Under the pieces are notes generated by a model, which had not been told where the DNA came from, searched no databases, and saw nothing but the letters and a program-made list of their open reading frames with translations. This document shows, piece by piece, positions 1 to 12,600 of a stretch of 64,000 nucleotides of DNA. Source of the stretch: Athene noctua. Its lineage: Eukaryota; Chordata; Aves; Strigiformes; Strigidae. The position numbers were made by a program, and so were the translations under genes. The stretch is from the NCBI RefSeq assembly GCF_965140245.1, contig NC_134038.1, forward strand, positions 43,706,348 to 43,770,347, written 5' to 3'. How positions within the stretch are numbered: the stretch's first letter is position 1; each line of letters starts with the position of its first letter.

Positions 1-1292
1 TTGCATACTAATTTCTGAGTGCTTTTGCACACTTAAATCTTCCTGTGAAAGAAAGTAATCTTTTTGGTAAAGTTATTAAAAAATGAAATTACTCTTCAGG
101 ATATTTGGACAGATGCTAAATAAGAGAATGCATTTATAACATACTAACAGGAGACCAGTCAAATCTGCCCCACAGCTACTTACAAAAAACCCTGACATTT
201 ACCCATTTACATTGCCCTCTCTTCTGCCCTGTGATCCAGTGTGCCAAGGTGTTTCTTGTCAGGTAGTCCAACAAGCCCAGCTCCTTGCACTAGGAAAGCA
301 GCTATCTGGGCACTCTGCAGGAAACAGGTGTTGTAGATACGTTGATACATGCAGTGCCAAGGGTATGCACTTGTTGCTGTGTATGATATGTAAGTGTTTC
401 ATTTTTAGTTCAAGCTCTAACTTGAAATGTTCAGAATAATCCCTAATGTGTCAGCTAAGGTAGCAGTAACTATCATACCTCTTAACTACATCTGTTCTGG
501 TGGGTGGACAGTATCTAGGGTGTGGGGTTTTTTTTCACAGTGCTCCCCCAGTACTGTTTAGGAACAGTTCCACTGCCCCACATGATGGTAAATAAGCAGA
601 GTTTGGCTTTTGATTCCTCAACCTTCAAATAGCTGGTGCTTTCCTAAATGGATGGTTTCCTTTTTGGCATGCATCTTCTTTCTCACTGCCATTTCTTGCA
701 AGAAAGAAAAAGTGAATAAGTACACATAAACAGGAATTTGCTGTTAGTAAATTAATTCCCAGTGTCTCTGCCCCAGCCACAGCGTGCTTTTTGCACAGTC
801 CCATTGAACGCAGAGGTACTGGGATGCAGGGACTGTATCTCCAAAATAATGATCAGATGTAGAAGATTTCTACATGGTAACATGAAAGAATCAAAAGGGG
901 ATAAATAAATAAACTGAGAAGTGTGTATGGGAGGCTCTGTATTCTCGAAGTTATGTTGGCTCTATCATCTTCTATTTTACTCATGTCAGAAGACTCCCAA
1001 AGTCTTTACTCTGCAAGTATCACGTCCTCTTCCATGAGCCATATTCACTTGCATGCAGTAAACTTTTAAATCATAAGATTATATGCAGGCTGGATTTACA
1101 GAAGATATAGAAACGTCACTTGAAATTTTATTGCTGTAAAGATTCAAATACTGCAGCTGTTCTCTCTCTCCCTCTCTCCCCCCTTCCAAGCCTTATTTTT
1201 CCCCATTTTGTAGCACTTGCAAGTTGGGTTTCAGGGTGTTAATAAAGCAGGAGCAGAATTTTGGAAGGTGTCCAGCTCTTCACCCCACCCAG
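1..1292. other. Non-coding DNA left of candidate exon A
   Basis: AT-rich. It contains a pyrimidine-rich run (about 1,159-1,190). I see no supported gene, although the 5' part of the candidate gene could lie here or beyond the window edge. Confidence 0.5.
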
Positions 1293-1401
1293 ATGAATAC
1301 CTGGAAGCACACTGTTACCATGGCTATCCTGCCAGACTCAAATGAAGTATGGCCTCAACTGGAACAAATGTTGAAAGATGAAAAGATGCCCTCTGAAACA
1401 G
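1293..1401 (+). CDS. Candidate coding exon A of an unrecognised gene
   Basis: A 109-nt segment flanked by a pyrimidine-rich acceptor (cttcaccccacccag|ATG) and a donor (ACAG|GTAACC). Only one frame is open throughout. It reads 36 residues, including TMAILPDSNEVWPQLEQMLK and DEKMPSET, and leaves one base. The next good acceptor (2594) continues in phase, making a Glu codon. It could be the first coding exon, since it begins with ATG and has another ATG ten codons in, or an internal exon of a gene starting left of the window. I do not recognise the protein. Support comes from splice sites, phase and composition only, and chance is possible. Confidence 0.4.
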
Positions 1402-2097
1402 GTAACCGCAGGACTGACACAGCAATACTTAGTTTACAGTTTTATAACTTTCTGGTAAATAATTTTATTTTACTCTACAAGCTCTTTTATGGTGGCTCCA
1501 GACATGTTGCACACAAGTCTTAGTGATATCTGTTTCCAATGTACTTTACCTTGCTATTTTCTAAACTAATCTGATAATTTTGGCAAAACATAGGAATTGA
1601 TCAAGTTTAGGATTTAGAATTTTGCAGGACTATCTAGTATCACCTATGCTGCCCAGTATCTGGCAAAACAATATAAAATGTTTTTCTTTATGTGTAAGTG
1701 CTAGAGCTGGCTGAGGATTTTGTAGAGCATAAAATATTTCATGTGTATTGTTTCTACTTCAAAAAGCTTTCACCAAGCCCAAAGCTGGCAGCAGCCAGTA
1801 GAACTCTCCAGCCACTTCTACACACTAATTTAGAGCCAGGGACACTAGTGCTTTCTTGGGTCCTTGGTTCTAGCTCCAGCATCCTGCAGTGGAGGACTCT
1901 GCTTCCAAGGTCTGAGGTTCAAGGTACAGTACCTCCAGCTCATTTGTGCCAGAGGCACTTCTAGAAACCCTGGTTCCAAAACTACTGTTCCAAGGCTTTC
2001 TGGTTCTGTACTATGGAGCAAAGAGGCTGAGATTTCAGGTTCCCCCATCAACACTCTTTACCTCCTGGATGCACAGTCAGAACAATAGTTTCTGGGT

Positions 2098-2148
2098 GCA
2101 CCCCCCCCATCCTTACTAAAAGACACTCCCCCCACTCCCCCCGGGTCC
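2098..2148 (+). repeat. C-tract cluster
   Basis: Runs of 9, 6, 6 and 3 Cs occur within about 50 bases (caccccccccca..., actccccccactcccccc, gggtccc). The minus strand could form a G-quadruplex. It lies in the proposed intron between candidate exons A and B. Confidence 0.85.
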
Positions 2149-2594
2149 CATACAGCCTCAGGAAAGCTGACATGATGGTCAGTGTCATGGCTGAGTGGCA
2201 GAAGAGAGGTGGCAGGAGGTAAGGCTTTTCATGGCCATGTCAACACACCCTGTCTTCATGTTGTGTGAAACATGATTTGGATGGAAACCACAGCAGAGAA
2301 GACGACTCACAAACCAGCAGACAAAACCAGCCCAAAGTGAACATCAGTGCTAACTCAAAAGCTTACTTTCCTGTGCAATCTAGCCTTCACATGGACTCTT
2401 TCACACACCTGGGATCTGCTGTAGCTTTTACAACCTCGTGCAGAAATGTCAGGCATAATGCTGGACCCTCCTCTCAGAGCCGGGCAAAAGCCCTTCCGTC
2501 CTAGCTGCCCTTCACTGCAAGCCGACCGAAAGAGGCCAGAGAGTGAAGAAAGGCCGTTACTTACCTCATTACCTCTCTCTGCTTTCTTAACCAG

Positions 2595-3016
2595 AGGACA
2601 AAGCCCTTCTCCTTCAGGGTGATAGGATTGGCTCATTTGTCCTCTATGGCAGACGGGGATTATATCTCTGGAGACAAGGTTCCTCCCGGGTCTTCCTCTG
2701 TGACGACCGGCTCCATGGAGCCCCTGTCATCAGCTTCCATGTGTCTGGCACCAAGTCTGACCGTATTGATTTAGTAGTCCATTGTCCTGTGGGAAAAGTG
2801 CTTAATGGCAAATACCAGAACAGGATCAATAATGCACAACCTCCAGAGTCTGTGTTAGAGCTTCAACGCCGGGCCTTGGGCACCAGAAACACCTCGGTAG
2901 CACCACTGCAGACCAGGTGTCAGTCTAGTGAAGTGAATGGATCAAACCAGGAAGCATCAGAAGCAGGCCAAGGATGCCTGCTTTACATGCCCCAGCTGTC
3001 TGCCAAAATGCCATAA
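2595..3016 (+). CDS. Candidate coding exon B of an unrecognised gene
   Basis: After a strong acceptor (tctctgctttcttaaccag|AG) a frame stays open for 139 residues to a TAA at 3014-3016. The first ~100 residues look globular and beta-rich: QGDRIGSFVLYGRRGLYLWR, then VFLCDDRLHGAPVISFHVSG, then SDRIDLVVHCPVGKVLNGKY. The segment keeps several CpGs (gacgaccgg, caacgccggg), unlike its AT-rich flanks, and exon A joins it in phase. The exon may run to its own stop, giving about 176 residues for A plus B. It may instead splice earlier, at 2896 (TCG|GTAGCA, phase 0) or 2916 (CCAG|GTGTCA, phase 2). I cannot assign a family or function. Confidence 0.42.
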
Positions 3017-3822
3017 GCCATCTGATTGTAACACATTAAGACTCTGAAAACCTAGTTCAAAGGCATGATTCTGATTTCAGGTACATGATTTTTACACTTC
3101 TGAGAAGCCACTGATTTCAGTGAAATTGGTCCTGATTTTTAGAACTGTGAACTCAGGCTCCAGCTCTTTAATTTTTAAAACATCAGCATCATGCTGTCAC
3201 CAACCCCAAGCCTGGAAAGATCAGCAGATCACAACAGATGTGTCACATCCTCCTTCCCCTTTATAGATCTCACTCCCTGCTACCCAGAGAGTAGGGTAGA
3301 GATCTAATACTCCCTACTCTGGCACTAGTAAGTCCACAGCAGCGTGATGTAATTTTGTAAAACAAAATAGATGAGGCTTGAAGAACATAAACAGCAATGT
3401 ACTAACTCGGTTCATCGTATGATCCCAGGCTCCAAACAAAAGGGCAAGGGTGGGGCTCTCAGACCAGTCCAAGTGTCGGGTGGGTCCATGTTTTATGAAA
3501 GATAAGAACATATTCTATTAAAAAAAAGTCTTTTGTGCAGTTGCTCTTTGCGACCCTGAAGGGGGAAAAAATTATCTTCACACACAGATTGCAGTGGTGT
3601 GGGGTGGTGCACGCACATACACATACCCTTGCAGTGGTGTTGCCAGGCACTGGGGATGTGTACGCTATTCAGAGGTTGGCACTGCCAAGGGAATGTTGAT
3701 GGAATCTCCATCACCCAACAGCAGCATGGCAACAGATGTGCCCGGTTTTTTTTCTTTTTTTAACCTCTTTCTTTGGTTATTGTAAATGACAGTTCTGGGA
3801 TTCTGTCTTTTCCTATTACCAG

Positions 3823-3930
3823 AATTTACAACGACTGGACATTTATGTGGATGAGGATATCTACCATAATAATTCTAACATCAAGAAAACACGAAAGTCT
3901 TCACACCTTAGGGCATCACTATTCAAATGA
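3823..3930 (+). CDS. Candidate exon C (possible 3' end of the A-B gene)
   Basis: A strong acceptor (tgtcttttcctattaccag|AAT) opens a 35-residue frame beginning NLQRLDIYVDEDIYHN and ending in a basic tail (KKTRKSSHLR, ASLFK) before TGA at 3928-3930. Joining in phase 0 would need the weak exon B donor at 2896. In a second frame the segment stays open to a good donor (CACA|GTGAGT, exon end 3953) and joins the exon B donor at 2916. The first frame has the more protein-like composition. Which frame is used, if either, cannot be decided here. If C is terminal, an AATAAA lies at 4586-4591. Confidence 0.3.
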   Translation, partial: NLQRLDIYVDEDIYHNNSNIKKTRKSSHLRASLFK

Positions 3931-4585
3931 CCTATTCATGGTCTTCAACCACAGTGAGTCTGTTTTATGTGGGCCTTGCCAGGGCCTCAAATGTGGGGTG
4001 TCCCACACTACTCCAAGCCAGTCCCCAGCCGCTCGGGGAGAAGCAGCAGGGCCCACCAGCTTGTACGAGTGGGATCAGCACCCAACATCCTGCACCCCAG
4101 TGTGACTATGGGTGTGACAGCAGCAATGCAGTGAGGAGTCCAGCTCTAACAAGGCCAAGACATCCTTGCTAGCAATCCCAGCAAAGCTTCTCCTGGGGGC
4201 AAGTACTCCCCTAAGTGCCCAGTACAGGATTTTTATCAGTTTCAGAGGCAGAGAACAGAGAATTGACTGAATCACAAGTATAAGCACCTTGGAAGTTTTA
4301 TATTCTTTTTCTGTTATGTTGTGCCCACCACTGCTGGAATGTCAGCATTTAGTTTCACATCCCATCTTGAAAGTAAACTTCTTTAAAGTTTAGGAAAATG
4401 TTCAGGTTTGGTTTCAGTTCAAAAGGACTCAGATTTAAAATATTGATCTACATCTGGGTTCAGATTCCTCAGACATTTGTGACTGTTCAGATGCAAGAGC
4501 CTGCGGTCATCCCATCTTAGGAATCATCACAAAACAAGTAATATTACTGAGATACAAGGAAATTAACACTCTCCTATGAAATCAG

Positions 4586-4591
4586 AATAAA
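4586..4591 (+). terminator. Candidate poly(A) signal for the left-end gene
   Basis: A canonical AATAAA (in cagaataaaaaatc) lies about 660 bases after the TGA of exon C. It is the obvious hexamer if exon C is terminal. Single AATAAA words are common in AT-rich DNA, so the assignment is weak. Confidence 0.2.
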
Positions 4592-5089
4592 AAATCAGTT
4601 AATTTTTGTCCTATTTCTTGAACAGAGAGATTGAAAATTTATGTGATTGACTTCCTGTAATCCACACATAACTCTTAGAAATTCAGTCAAGGATTTTACT
4701 CCTACAATATTTTATTCCTTTCAGGAAGGGTTAATTATGCCTAAACAAAATATATGTTTCTTAGGAAGTACCTTCAAGTGTTTAGGAAGGCACATTTGCC
4801 TGTTTATCCTAAAGAAAATCAGTCCATCAAATTTAATGACAAGTAATATTGTCCCTAAGAGAAGTTCTGTAATTACCCACCTACCCCTTTCTATTCTTTG
4901 TAATTATTTGCTTGCAATTATCTCCATCCTGCCTGATGTTTTCCTAAATCCTGCATGAATATAAAGTAAAGCAACAGTCAGACAAGTCATGATAGGTCTT
5001 TACATTTCTGAAAGGATTTTTGCAGTCAGTGAAAGGACGGTATGGAAGGGGTTACACTCTATGCTCGAGTTCCTCTTTTTGTCCCCAAG

Positions 5090-5163
5090 GAGAGGAAAGA
5101 AGCAGAATACCTCCAGAAGCTAATGAAACATGGAAACAATTTGTGTACAAGCAAAAAAACAAG
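5090..5163 (+). CDS. Candidate exon D
   Basis: A 74-nt segment between ctctttttgtccccaag and ACAAG|GTTTGT. Two frames are open: one begins ERKEAEYLQKLMKHG, the other EERSRIPPEANETWKQF. The second would follow exon C if C ends at 3953. It is unrecognised and short enough to be chance. Confidence 0.2.
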
Positions 5164-5226
5164 GTTTGTCGTCTCTCACTGCCAATAATAATACTTTATT
5201 TCCTATTTGTACTGTATAATGTTCAG

Positions 5227-5278
5227 GATGAAAAACAAGTGATATTACTTGGTAATTCCCAAAGATGTAATTTTATAG
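5227..5278 (+). CDS. Candidate exon F
   Basis: A 52-nt segment after the acceptor actgtataatgttcag, with donor ATAG|GTAGTG. It reads DEKQVILLGNSQRCNFI and leaves one base. It fits phase between candidate segments D and E, but the intron before it would be only 63 bases, which is near the lower limit. Weak support. Confidence 0.12.
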
Positions 5279-5543
5279 GTAGTGTGGCTGTCGCCCTGAG
5301 CTTACAGTGTATAGAAATAACTCTGCATCCACGCAAATGGGAGCCAGGAGCTACCTGCTTTGTTTTAGTTTGAGCACCTTTGAAATCTCCTTGATGGAAA
5401 ACTTCAGGAATTTTGGCTTCTTTGAGGAATCAGACTTTCAAATCAAGCTTTATAAACCCACTTATTGCTCTTCATCTGCAGAGTAAATCCAGTTAAACTT
5501 CCTTTACTGATAGTATTAAAATCTTATTTTTGTCCAAAACCAG

Positions 5544-5656
5544 AGAAGGTGCCGGCACAGCATAGGGTAGGGCGCAAGGTTGGCTACAGATCAGCACTGA
5601 TTATCACTGACAGTTTCCTCAAGAAAGAATTAGCATCAAAACCAGTCCCAGCTTAA
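5544..5656 (+). CDS. Candidate exon E with stop
   Basis: After the acceptor cttatttttgtccaaaaccag, a basic frame of 36 residues (KVPAQHRVGRKVGYRSALII, then TDSFLKKELASKPVPA) runs to TAA at 5654-5656. It needs one incoming base, which segment F supplies. With A, B (to 2916), C (to 3953), D and F it gives an uninterrupted 801-nt frame, an alternative to termination in exon C. Unrecognised. Confidence 0.2.
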
Positions 5657-8600
5657 CGAGGATGCAACCTTATTGGCATTTATGGAAATTCCCCTCTATT
5701 TTCACTACGTCTGGATATGTCCAGGGAAGCAGCCGACACTGCCTGCCAGAACAATGCACAAATATGCAGCATTCAGCAACCACCCCACCACCCCACCCCC
5801 AAATGACCACTGGGGTAATGACAACAGGTGTCAAAATCCCTAAGAATAGCTGAGAAATGGTACCTCCCAGCCCGGCTCTGGTGTCAGATCAACACAGATA
5901 AAACAACAAACAGACGAGGTCCCAGTGGGTCTCCCCAGGCACCGCAGGCAGGGAGCAGAGCTTACCGGCAGGGCTCACCTCCCTCCGGGAGCTTGTTTGC
6001 TGTACTGAGAGCCAACCTCTCAGCTGGTGTCACACGTCCCTTCACTGAGGACAACAGTTTGAGAGCCTGCTCTATGGCCCAGGCATGCAACCCAAGGCCA
6101 ACAGCTTTCCTGTAATGTGTTCCCAGAGGTCGGTTGCAGCTGATGCTTGCTTCACTGTATGCAGCAACTGGTGTATTCAGTGACTGCCTTGGCCCATCTG
6201 TGGTTTAAAGTAATCATGAAAACCTCAGAGGGCTTGCCTTTGATAAAATAAGGTATCAAAATAGCATTATTGTGTACCTTACACACATGCACTTTGTGAA
6301 GGTCTGCTAGTTTCAAGCTCACAGAAAACTGGAAAACCACTGGCAGATGATCCCTCCTGGCTTGGCTGACCAGCACTGAGAACAAACTGGAATATCTCTG
6401 GTGCTATCTGCTAGGTGCCTCATCTACAGCACCTTAAAGACTCAGATCACATACTGGCAGCTCCTGTATTTTTTCAGAGTGGTAACAATGGGGCACCAAC
6501 CAGTTATTACTAGGAATATTATCCAGACACACCAGGTTTAAAAAAAAATAGCCTGAGCATCATGTTGTATAATACTGCAGTCAGGCAAAAAGCAGATGCA
6601 GCCTCAGACCTGTCATAGATCTCCATGCCCTCTGCATGCAGGTACCTCACCATCAGATGTGAGCAGGTTGCACTAGCGCAGACAGAGCTGCCAGGCCAGG
6701 GGCAGTCCCACCCTGGGGGCCGGGTTTTCAGCACAGGCTGGATGCAGGTTGAGGGTGGACAGCCCACAGCAAAGACTGGGTCACTGCTTCACTATGTGGC
6801 ACAATTTCTTTCTGATATTTCCTGTAGCTTGAGTATCTTGCCATCGTGCATGTAATTACAGCATGGACATATTCCTTAGCATGAATTAGGAGGCCCAGTT
6901 ATAAAATGTCTGTTTCTTGATTCAGGTATAACAGGGTAAAAATTTGTGAGAGGAAATACATCTAAGTTCCAAATAATTTCCTAACCCTTAGTCCAGGACT
7001 TAAACGAGGTGAGAGTGACATTGCTTAGTCATATCTACACAAAATCAAGACGGGGTGGTCCATCTGTCCCTCCCTTCCATTGTCATCATGGCAATACAGC
7101 TTTAGCACATCTAGTAAATACAGGATTTAGAGATGCAGTTAGGGAAGCCAACTCAGTAACAAAGGTTGCTTCCAACAAGAACTCTCTATTGTCAACTCTC
7201 TGCTCCTTAAACCAGGAGACAACTATTCAGTAAAGTGCCCAGAAAATCACTTGGAAGTTTCTCATTTATTTTCTGGGACCCAAGCAGCCTTACAGTTCAA
7301 ATTTAACAGTCACCAATCACCAGTAGCAAATACATATCCCAAAGCTGTATCAAGTGTACTCATCACAAAAAAAGCCCACTACAGTATGTGTCTTGCCATC
7401 GTTAAACTCCAGTGCTGTTCTGCTCATATCTACGAAAGCTATCTGGTATGAGAGAAAGCTCCAAGGGCAAATCCAGACTTTGCAGACCCATACAGGGCTA
7501 GATACTATGGAAATTAATTGCTGATACTGCTGACCAGCTCCATTGTTTAAAGCAGCGCCCTCTCAGACTTCAGCAATAATTCAACAGTGAAAGAAACAGC
7601 TCTGATCAGATAGCTAGGGAAATTAGATAAAGAGCACAATAGCTGTGAAGATAGGAATACTTCGTGACGAGTCATATATCAGTTTATTTCTGATTTAAGT
7701 CCCTTTTGATTACTCTTTGTTAATACCTCACATCTGTATGACAAGTCAGAAAGAAAGGCAAAGATCTTTCAGGCAGAATCTGTTTTCCCCCAAGATGGCA
7801 TGTGAATGCTACCTTCATGACTTAATGCTCAGCCATCTCCTTGTGACTCTTTCATGTTACTTAGAAATAATGGCTGCATTTCAGGACACAGCAATTTCTT
7901 CAAAGCTAGTTTTTATACTTTGCTGTGCTCCCAAGGTATTAAACTATTCAAAAGTCCTCCTTTCCTCTATGTCCGTTTCCACAGAAGTCCAAGGCAACTC
8001 CTTTGACTCTCAGGACAGCATCTTTGAAAATTTTTTCCCCCTATTGTTTTCAACATAAGCAAGATAAAGCCAAGCTTAGCCCTTATTTTAAACAGTCACA
8101 GACTTAATTCTTTCAAAATAAGTCATTTAACTAAAAAAACAATAAAAAGTCCAAGATACCTGACTTTAATGGGATTAATGGGATCACCACGTTGTTTTAA
8201 TAGTATACATTATAAAAGTGTTACCGAAGGAGCTGTATGTGGTTGCTCTGGATGAAAGAAGCTGCAGTCAGTGGGAGTAAGCTTTTAGCACTAGGAAAGA
8301 AGCAGCCTTGCTAAATGAGGCTACTGTGGAATTCAGGATGCGCCGTACACACAACTGGCTATAAAACTCTTCAGATCATCCAGCTCTGCCTCTCCCCTAG
8401 AGCAAACTCCTCTTTGCATTTCTTGTTGCTCTTATCAAAGGTAAATAGGCTGGGTATTTCTTAGTACTCTAGGGTTTTTTGAGGATATTCTTAAAAGATC
8501 TGGTCAAGCCAGAGGACCTCAGCCCAGGGAGGAGAGGCTGTTCTCTTTACAGGTTTGGGGGGCTACTTTTTAAGCTAACACATTGTAAAAGGTATCTCTT

Positions 8601-9646
8601 CTTCAGATAGTTTTGAGAGGTAGGTTGATACCAAGCTAAAACATGCATATCTAGGTTTTATAACTATTGTAAATCATTTCAGTATCTGATTGGTTATCAT
8701 AAATTCAATATTGCATCCTTTCAAATTAGTAAATTTAACAAAAGAGAGAAAAAAAATGCACATTTAACTGATGATACAAACTAGTGGTTTTCCTTTGCCT
8801 TTTTATGGACATGCCATGCAGCTGATGGCCAGGCATTCCCACTCAGTGTCCTTTTTACAGTTTGTGCTCTGTTTCTTAGGAAGCTGTGCTTTAAATAGCA
8901 CAGATAATACCTACCATTAAATTAAAAGCAAAACAACTTCAAAGTTTTAGTTTAAAACTAACTGCAGAAATATGAAAATCTTTCAAAGATTTTTTTTCCC
9001 CCCGTGGATCTGAATCTTGGTACCTCAGCTTCAAGTATATGGGATCTCCTTCCAGTGCATGTTACTCTTGAGTTCCCTGGATTTCAGGACTTACTACCTG
9101 TAGTATTGTTACAAACAATCCTTAGATTTTTTTCCTCAGCAGTTCTCCAGTCTATGGGAAGGAAAATTCAGCTGTGGTTAGAACTATACTATGGAGGGAC
9201 AAGACCTTTCTGAGGTGATGAGCAAGTCTTAAGCATTGCATAGAAGTCCCAAAAATTTCCTCTGACTTACTCAGCCTCCTTTCTATCTAGGTCTCCAAGA
9301 GGAGATTCTCTTCCTCCTACAGATCTGATGTTGTAAGCTGGAGCAAGCTGTAAATAGTGAGAACCCATGAAGAATTAGCAAATATCAAGTTTGTGATGGA
9401 CTCTCTTTTCCAATCATAGTGATAAATAGGTTGCTAATTTTCTCTTTTATTTTTCTCCAGTATAAATGTAGAGTAAATTCACTAACTATACTAAAGTTGT
9501 TCTGGAAATACACGACTGTAAGTGAGGCAAAGGTTTGACTCTGTTTCTTGATGATATAACACCAATATAGAACCTCTTAGTGTGAAAAATCTAAAAAATC
9601 CACAGTATTTCTGCTCAGATATAGCAAAAGCAAAATTAAATTATTT

Positions 9647-9663
9647 AAAAAAAAAAAAAAAAA
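9647..9663 (+). repeat. A17 tract
   Basis: A simple homopolymer in intergenic DNA, with no recognisable retroposed sequence before it. Confidence 0.95.
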
Positions 9664-12600
9664 CGCTACAGAACTGCTTGAGCAATAGGGTGAAAGTCAC
9701 TGTCTTCACATTTATGCAGAAGTAGCAGAAATCAGAATCTAGTTTGTTGTGCTTATTAACAAAGGGATAAGCAGAGGCTTTATTAACAACTGCAAATACA
9801 GCTTCTTCAAATTACATGGCAAAGTTCTGCAGATGAAAATAAAACCCGAAGATAGTTTTAGATGAAAGGTTAACAGTGATAATTATTTTTAATGTTTCAC
9901 AAGTTACTCTAACTAGATATAAGGAAGTTTTGAATATACTTTGCAAATACTCCACCATGGCCAAATCCCAACGGCAACTCTTACGTGAATAAGATATTCC
10001 AGTTGGGCTAATAGGACTAATTTCACAAATTCATGCATCAGAATTAGTCCAAATGCATTTTGGATTTGTAGCATGAAAGTCTTCACAATGTTGATTATTC
10101 TTTTAAGAAATCTGCAGTGTATCAACAGGAACACAGAGCATATCTTGGGTTGCATCATTAGCTTCAGTTTTAGGAATTACTAAAATCCCCTAAGCTACAA
10201 TTTATCATGATTCTCATTCTTGGGAAATCCTTTAAAGGGACTGTTAAAGTAATTAAGCTAGTGTCCTCGATTTAATCTTTAAGGCTGCCTAGCCAACATT
10301 GAGTCACTGTAGTCTTCTAGGTCAGACAGGAAAAGAATTGACGTCATTGCAAAATGCTACTGCGTAAGTGTCTCTGAGAAAAATGGCAGCCAAGTGTACA
10401 CAGTTGGATAATCAGATGCTGTGAATAGCATGCTGCTCAACAGGTGAGCTTAGGGAATTTGGCACTTCAGAGCTGTACCGAGTGTGTCCTTATGCAGATG
10501 ATAAAAGATCCGCAATACACTTTCTCTGACATAACATATTTAGCAAACTTATCAAGATGTTTCCTCTGTCCAGAAAGTCACCCAGCCTATTAGGAATGAT
10601 AATTTGGCACACAATATGCTCGAGGGACAAATACGATAAGGGATGTTTCATACAAAGGGGCTTCCACTACTAGTCAGTTGTGTCAAGCTGCAGCTAAAAA
10701 CAGAGCAGCATAAAAATAAACTTTAACTCTTCACCCTGGGCAATTAAGCTGTTTTCTAACAAAATAAGCATGGCTTAAACAGGCACCAGGAAGGACAGCT
10801 ACAGCTCTGCTGCAACGCTTACTCCTGAAAAATCAAAAACAAGCATTTAAGCAGGGCACTGCATTCTAGATATTTTCCTACTCAACATTTAGCATCCCCA
10901 AATCCCAGATGAATGGGAGCAGAACCACATCTTCCAGCAGAGATCCCAGTTTTTTCAAAACCTGAAGACCCTTCAGACCATAAGTGTTCCCCTTCGGACT
11001 CATTTTTAGAAAAATCACAAACAGGAAGCGCATGTGCTCCTGTCCACAGGCAAATGGAGGGAGAATAAAGCTGTGTTAGGCATACACTAACCTTGAACCT
11101 TGTCCCAGTGACTTGTACCTGCCCCAGCACTAATCAAAAGACTTTCCTCATGACTAGCAAAAGCCCACATCCTTGTAGTGATTTGAATGTTTCAGAAATA
11201 CATCTAGCTCTGGCTGTCCAGAATCCTTGCCCTAATCCCCAGAATAGTCCCACTGCAGACCAGAAATCCTTCCTACAGCAGAAATTAAAATAGCACATAT
11301 TTGTTCTTTAAATATGTTAATGGTTCTGGTCTTCACTTTATCTCTAAGAGCTTTATCTATCCAACTATAAAGCTATCTCTGCTGGAGTTATCATATACCT
11401 AAGCCCAAACCCAACCAAAAGCCCACGTAACTCTTGCTGTCCCAATATCTTTGATTCGTTGTTCACCCCAGTTCTCCCAAGAAGACCAATGATACCGCAT
11501 CCAGTAACAACCTCAGTCCTTCATTTTCCTTTTACTAACTTTAAACTAACCATAACTTGAGCCCAAGGACTTCTATCTACAATAAGAAATCTTCCTCTGT
11601 GAGTATGCGGAGGAACTGTGACTCTACCAAGAGCTAGCACAAACACACATCTTCCATATTTAGTTGTGAGAAACTCTACCCAGCCCTAGCTTGAACCCAA
11701 GATAATTTAAAACTTGCCTTAAAATATTCTCACCTGTCCGTCTGAACCTTCATCCTAGCCCTGAAGGGTTTGTATGATCCAGCAGTGAACTGTCTTCACC
11801 TTTGCGATACTGAGGGCTAAGGCTTAATCGTAACTTAGTGACCCTGTGTAGCTTTCAACATAAACAATGATACAAAAAGCATACGTCAAAGTATATAGCT
11901 CTGCTAACTCCTGCCATCATCCTTATAATCAGTCTCATCCTGTGGTTAGAGCTTGTGTCCACGACAGAGCTGATTTTGTTACTGGACATGCAAAGCTCCA
12001 GTAGTAAGATGAGAACTAAGCTGAAAAGGGTGAATGACTTTTGCTGAGTTTTGGCACAAATATGAGTCTGCTGTGCTGTACCTTACCCTACAGTTAGAGT
12101 TGGGCTTATGTTCCAGATGGGCATAATGTGAGATGAAAAGCTTTATCACCAAATTTTACAATACCTGGAGGTCTGTGATGAGGACAGCCACCAAGAGAGA
12201 TGCCTGAAGTGGATAAGATGCAGACTAGTGTGGGAACAATCAGCACTGACAGGATTTGGCTTAATGGGCTATAAAAGTGGGGCTAGAACTGACTGGAGCA
12301 GAAGGCAGCATGCAAAACCCAGCAAAGACTGGAGGCAGTAGTAGAGGACTTCAAGTTTGTTAACAGGGAAGCAATCTGTCTGTCAGTCAAGGAGTCAATC
12401 AAAGTCTGTCAATCATGCCACAAGCCTATATTAAGTTTAGCATTGGAAATGGACTCTGAGTTTAGGACAGTAGGAACTAAAAAGCTAAGGACATTGCAGG
12501 ATCCTACAGGGACAGATTGAGGGTTATGATCACCTCAAAACAGTGACTAAAGGTAAATATGTATTAAGTTTCTGTTTTATGACTATGACAAAATAGTTAT

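Noticed and set aside
2158..2218. Exon-like segment ending at GGCAGGAG|GTAAGG between candidate exons A and B
   Set aside because: The donor is strong, but its phase does not fit either A or B.
11080..12100. Stretch with many CCTAA/CCCTAA-like words, reminiscent of decayed telomeric or satellite repeat
   Set aside because: No regular period could be shown by eye.
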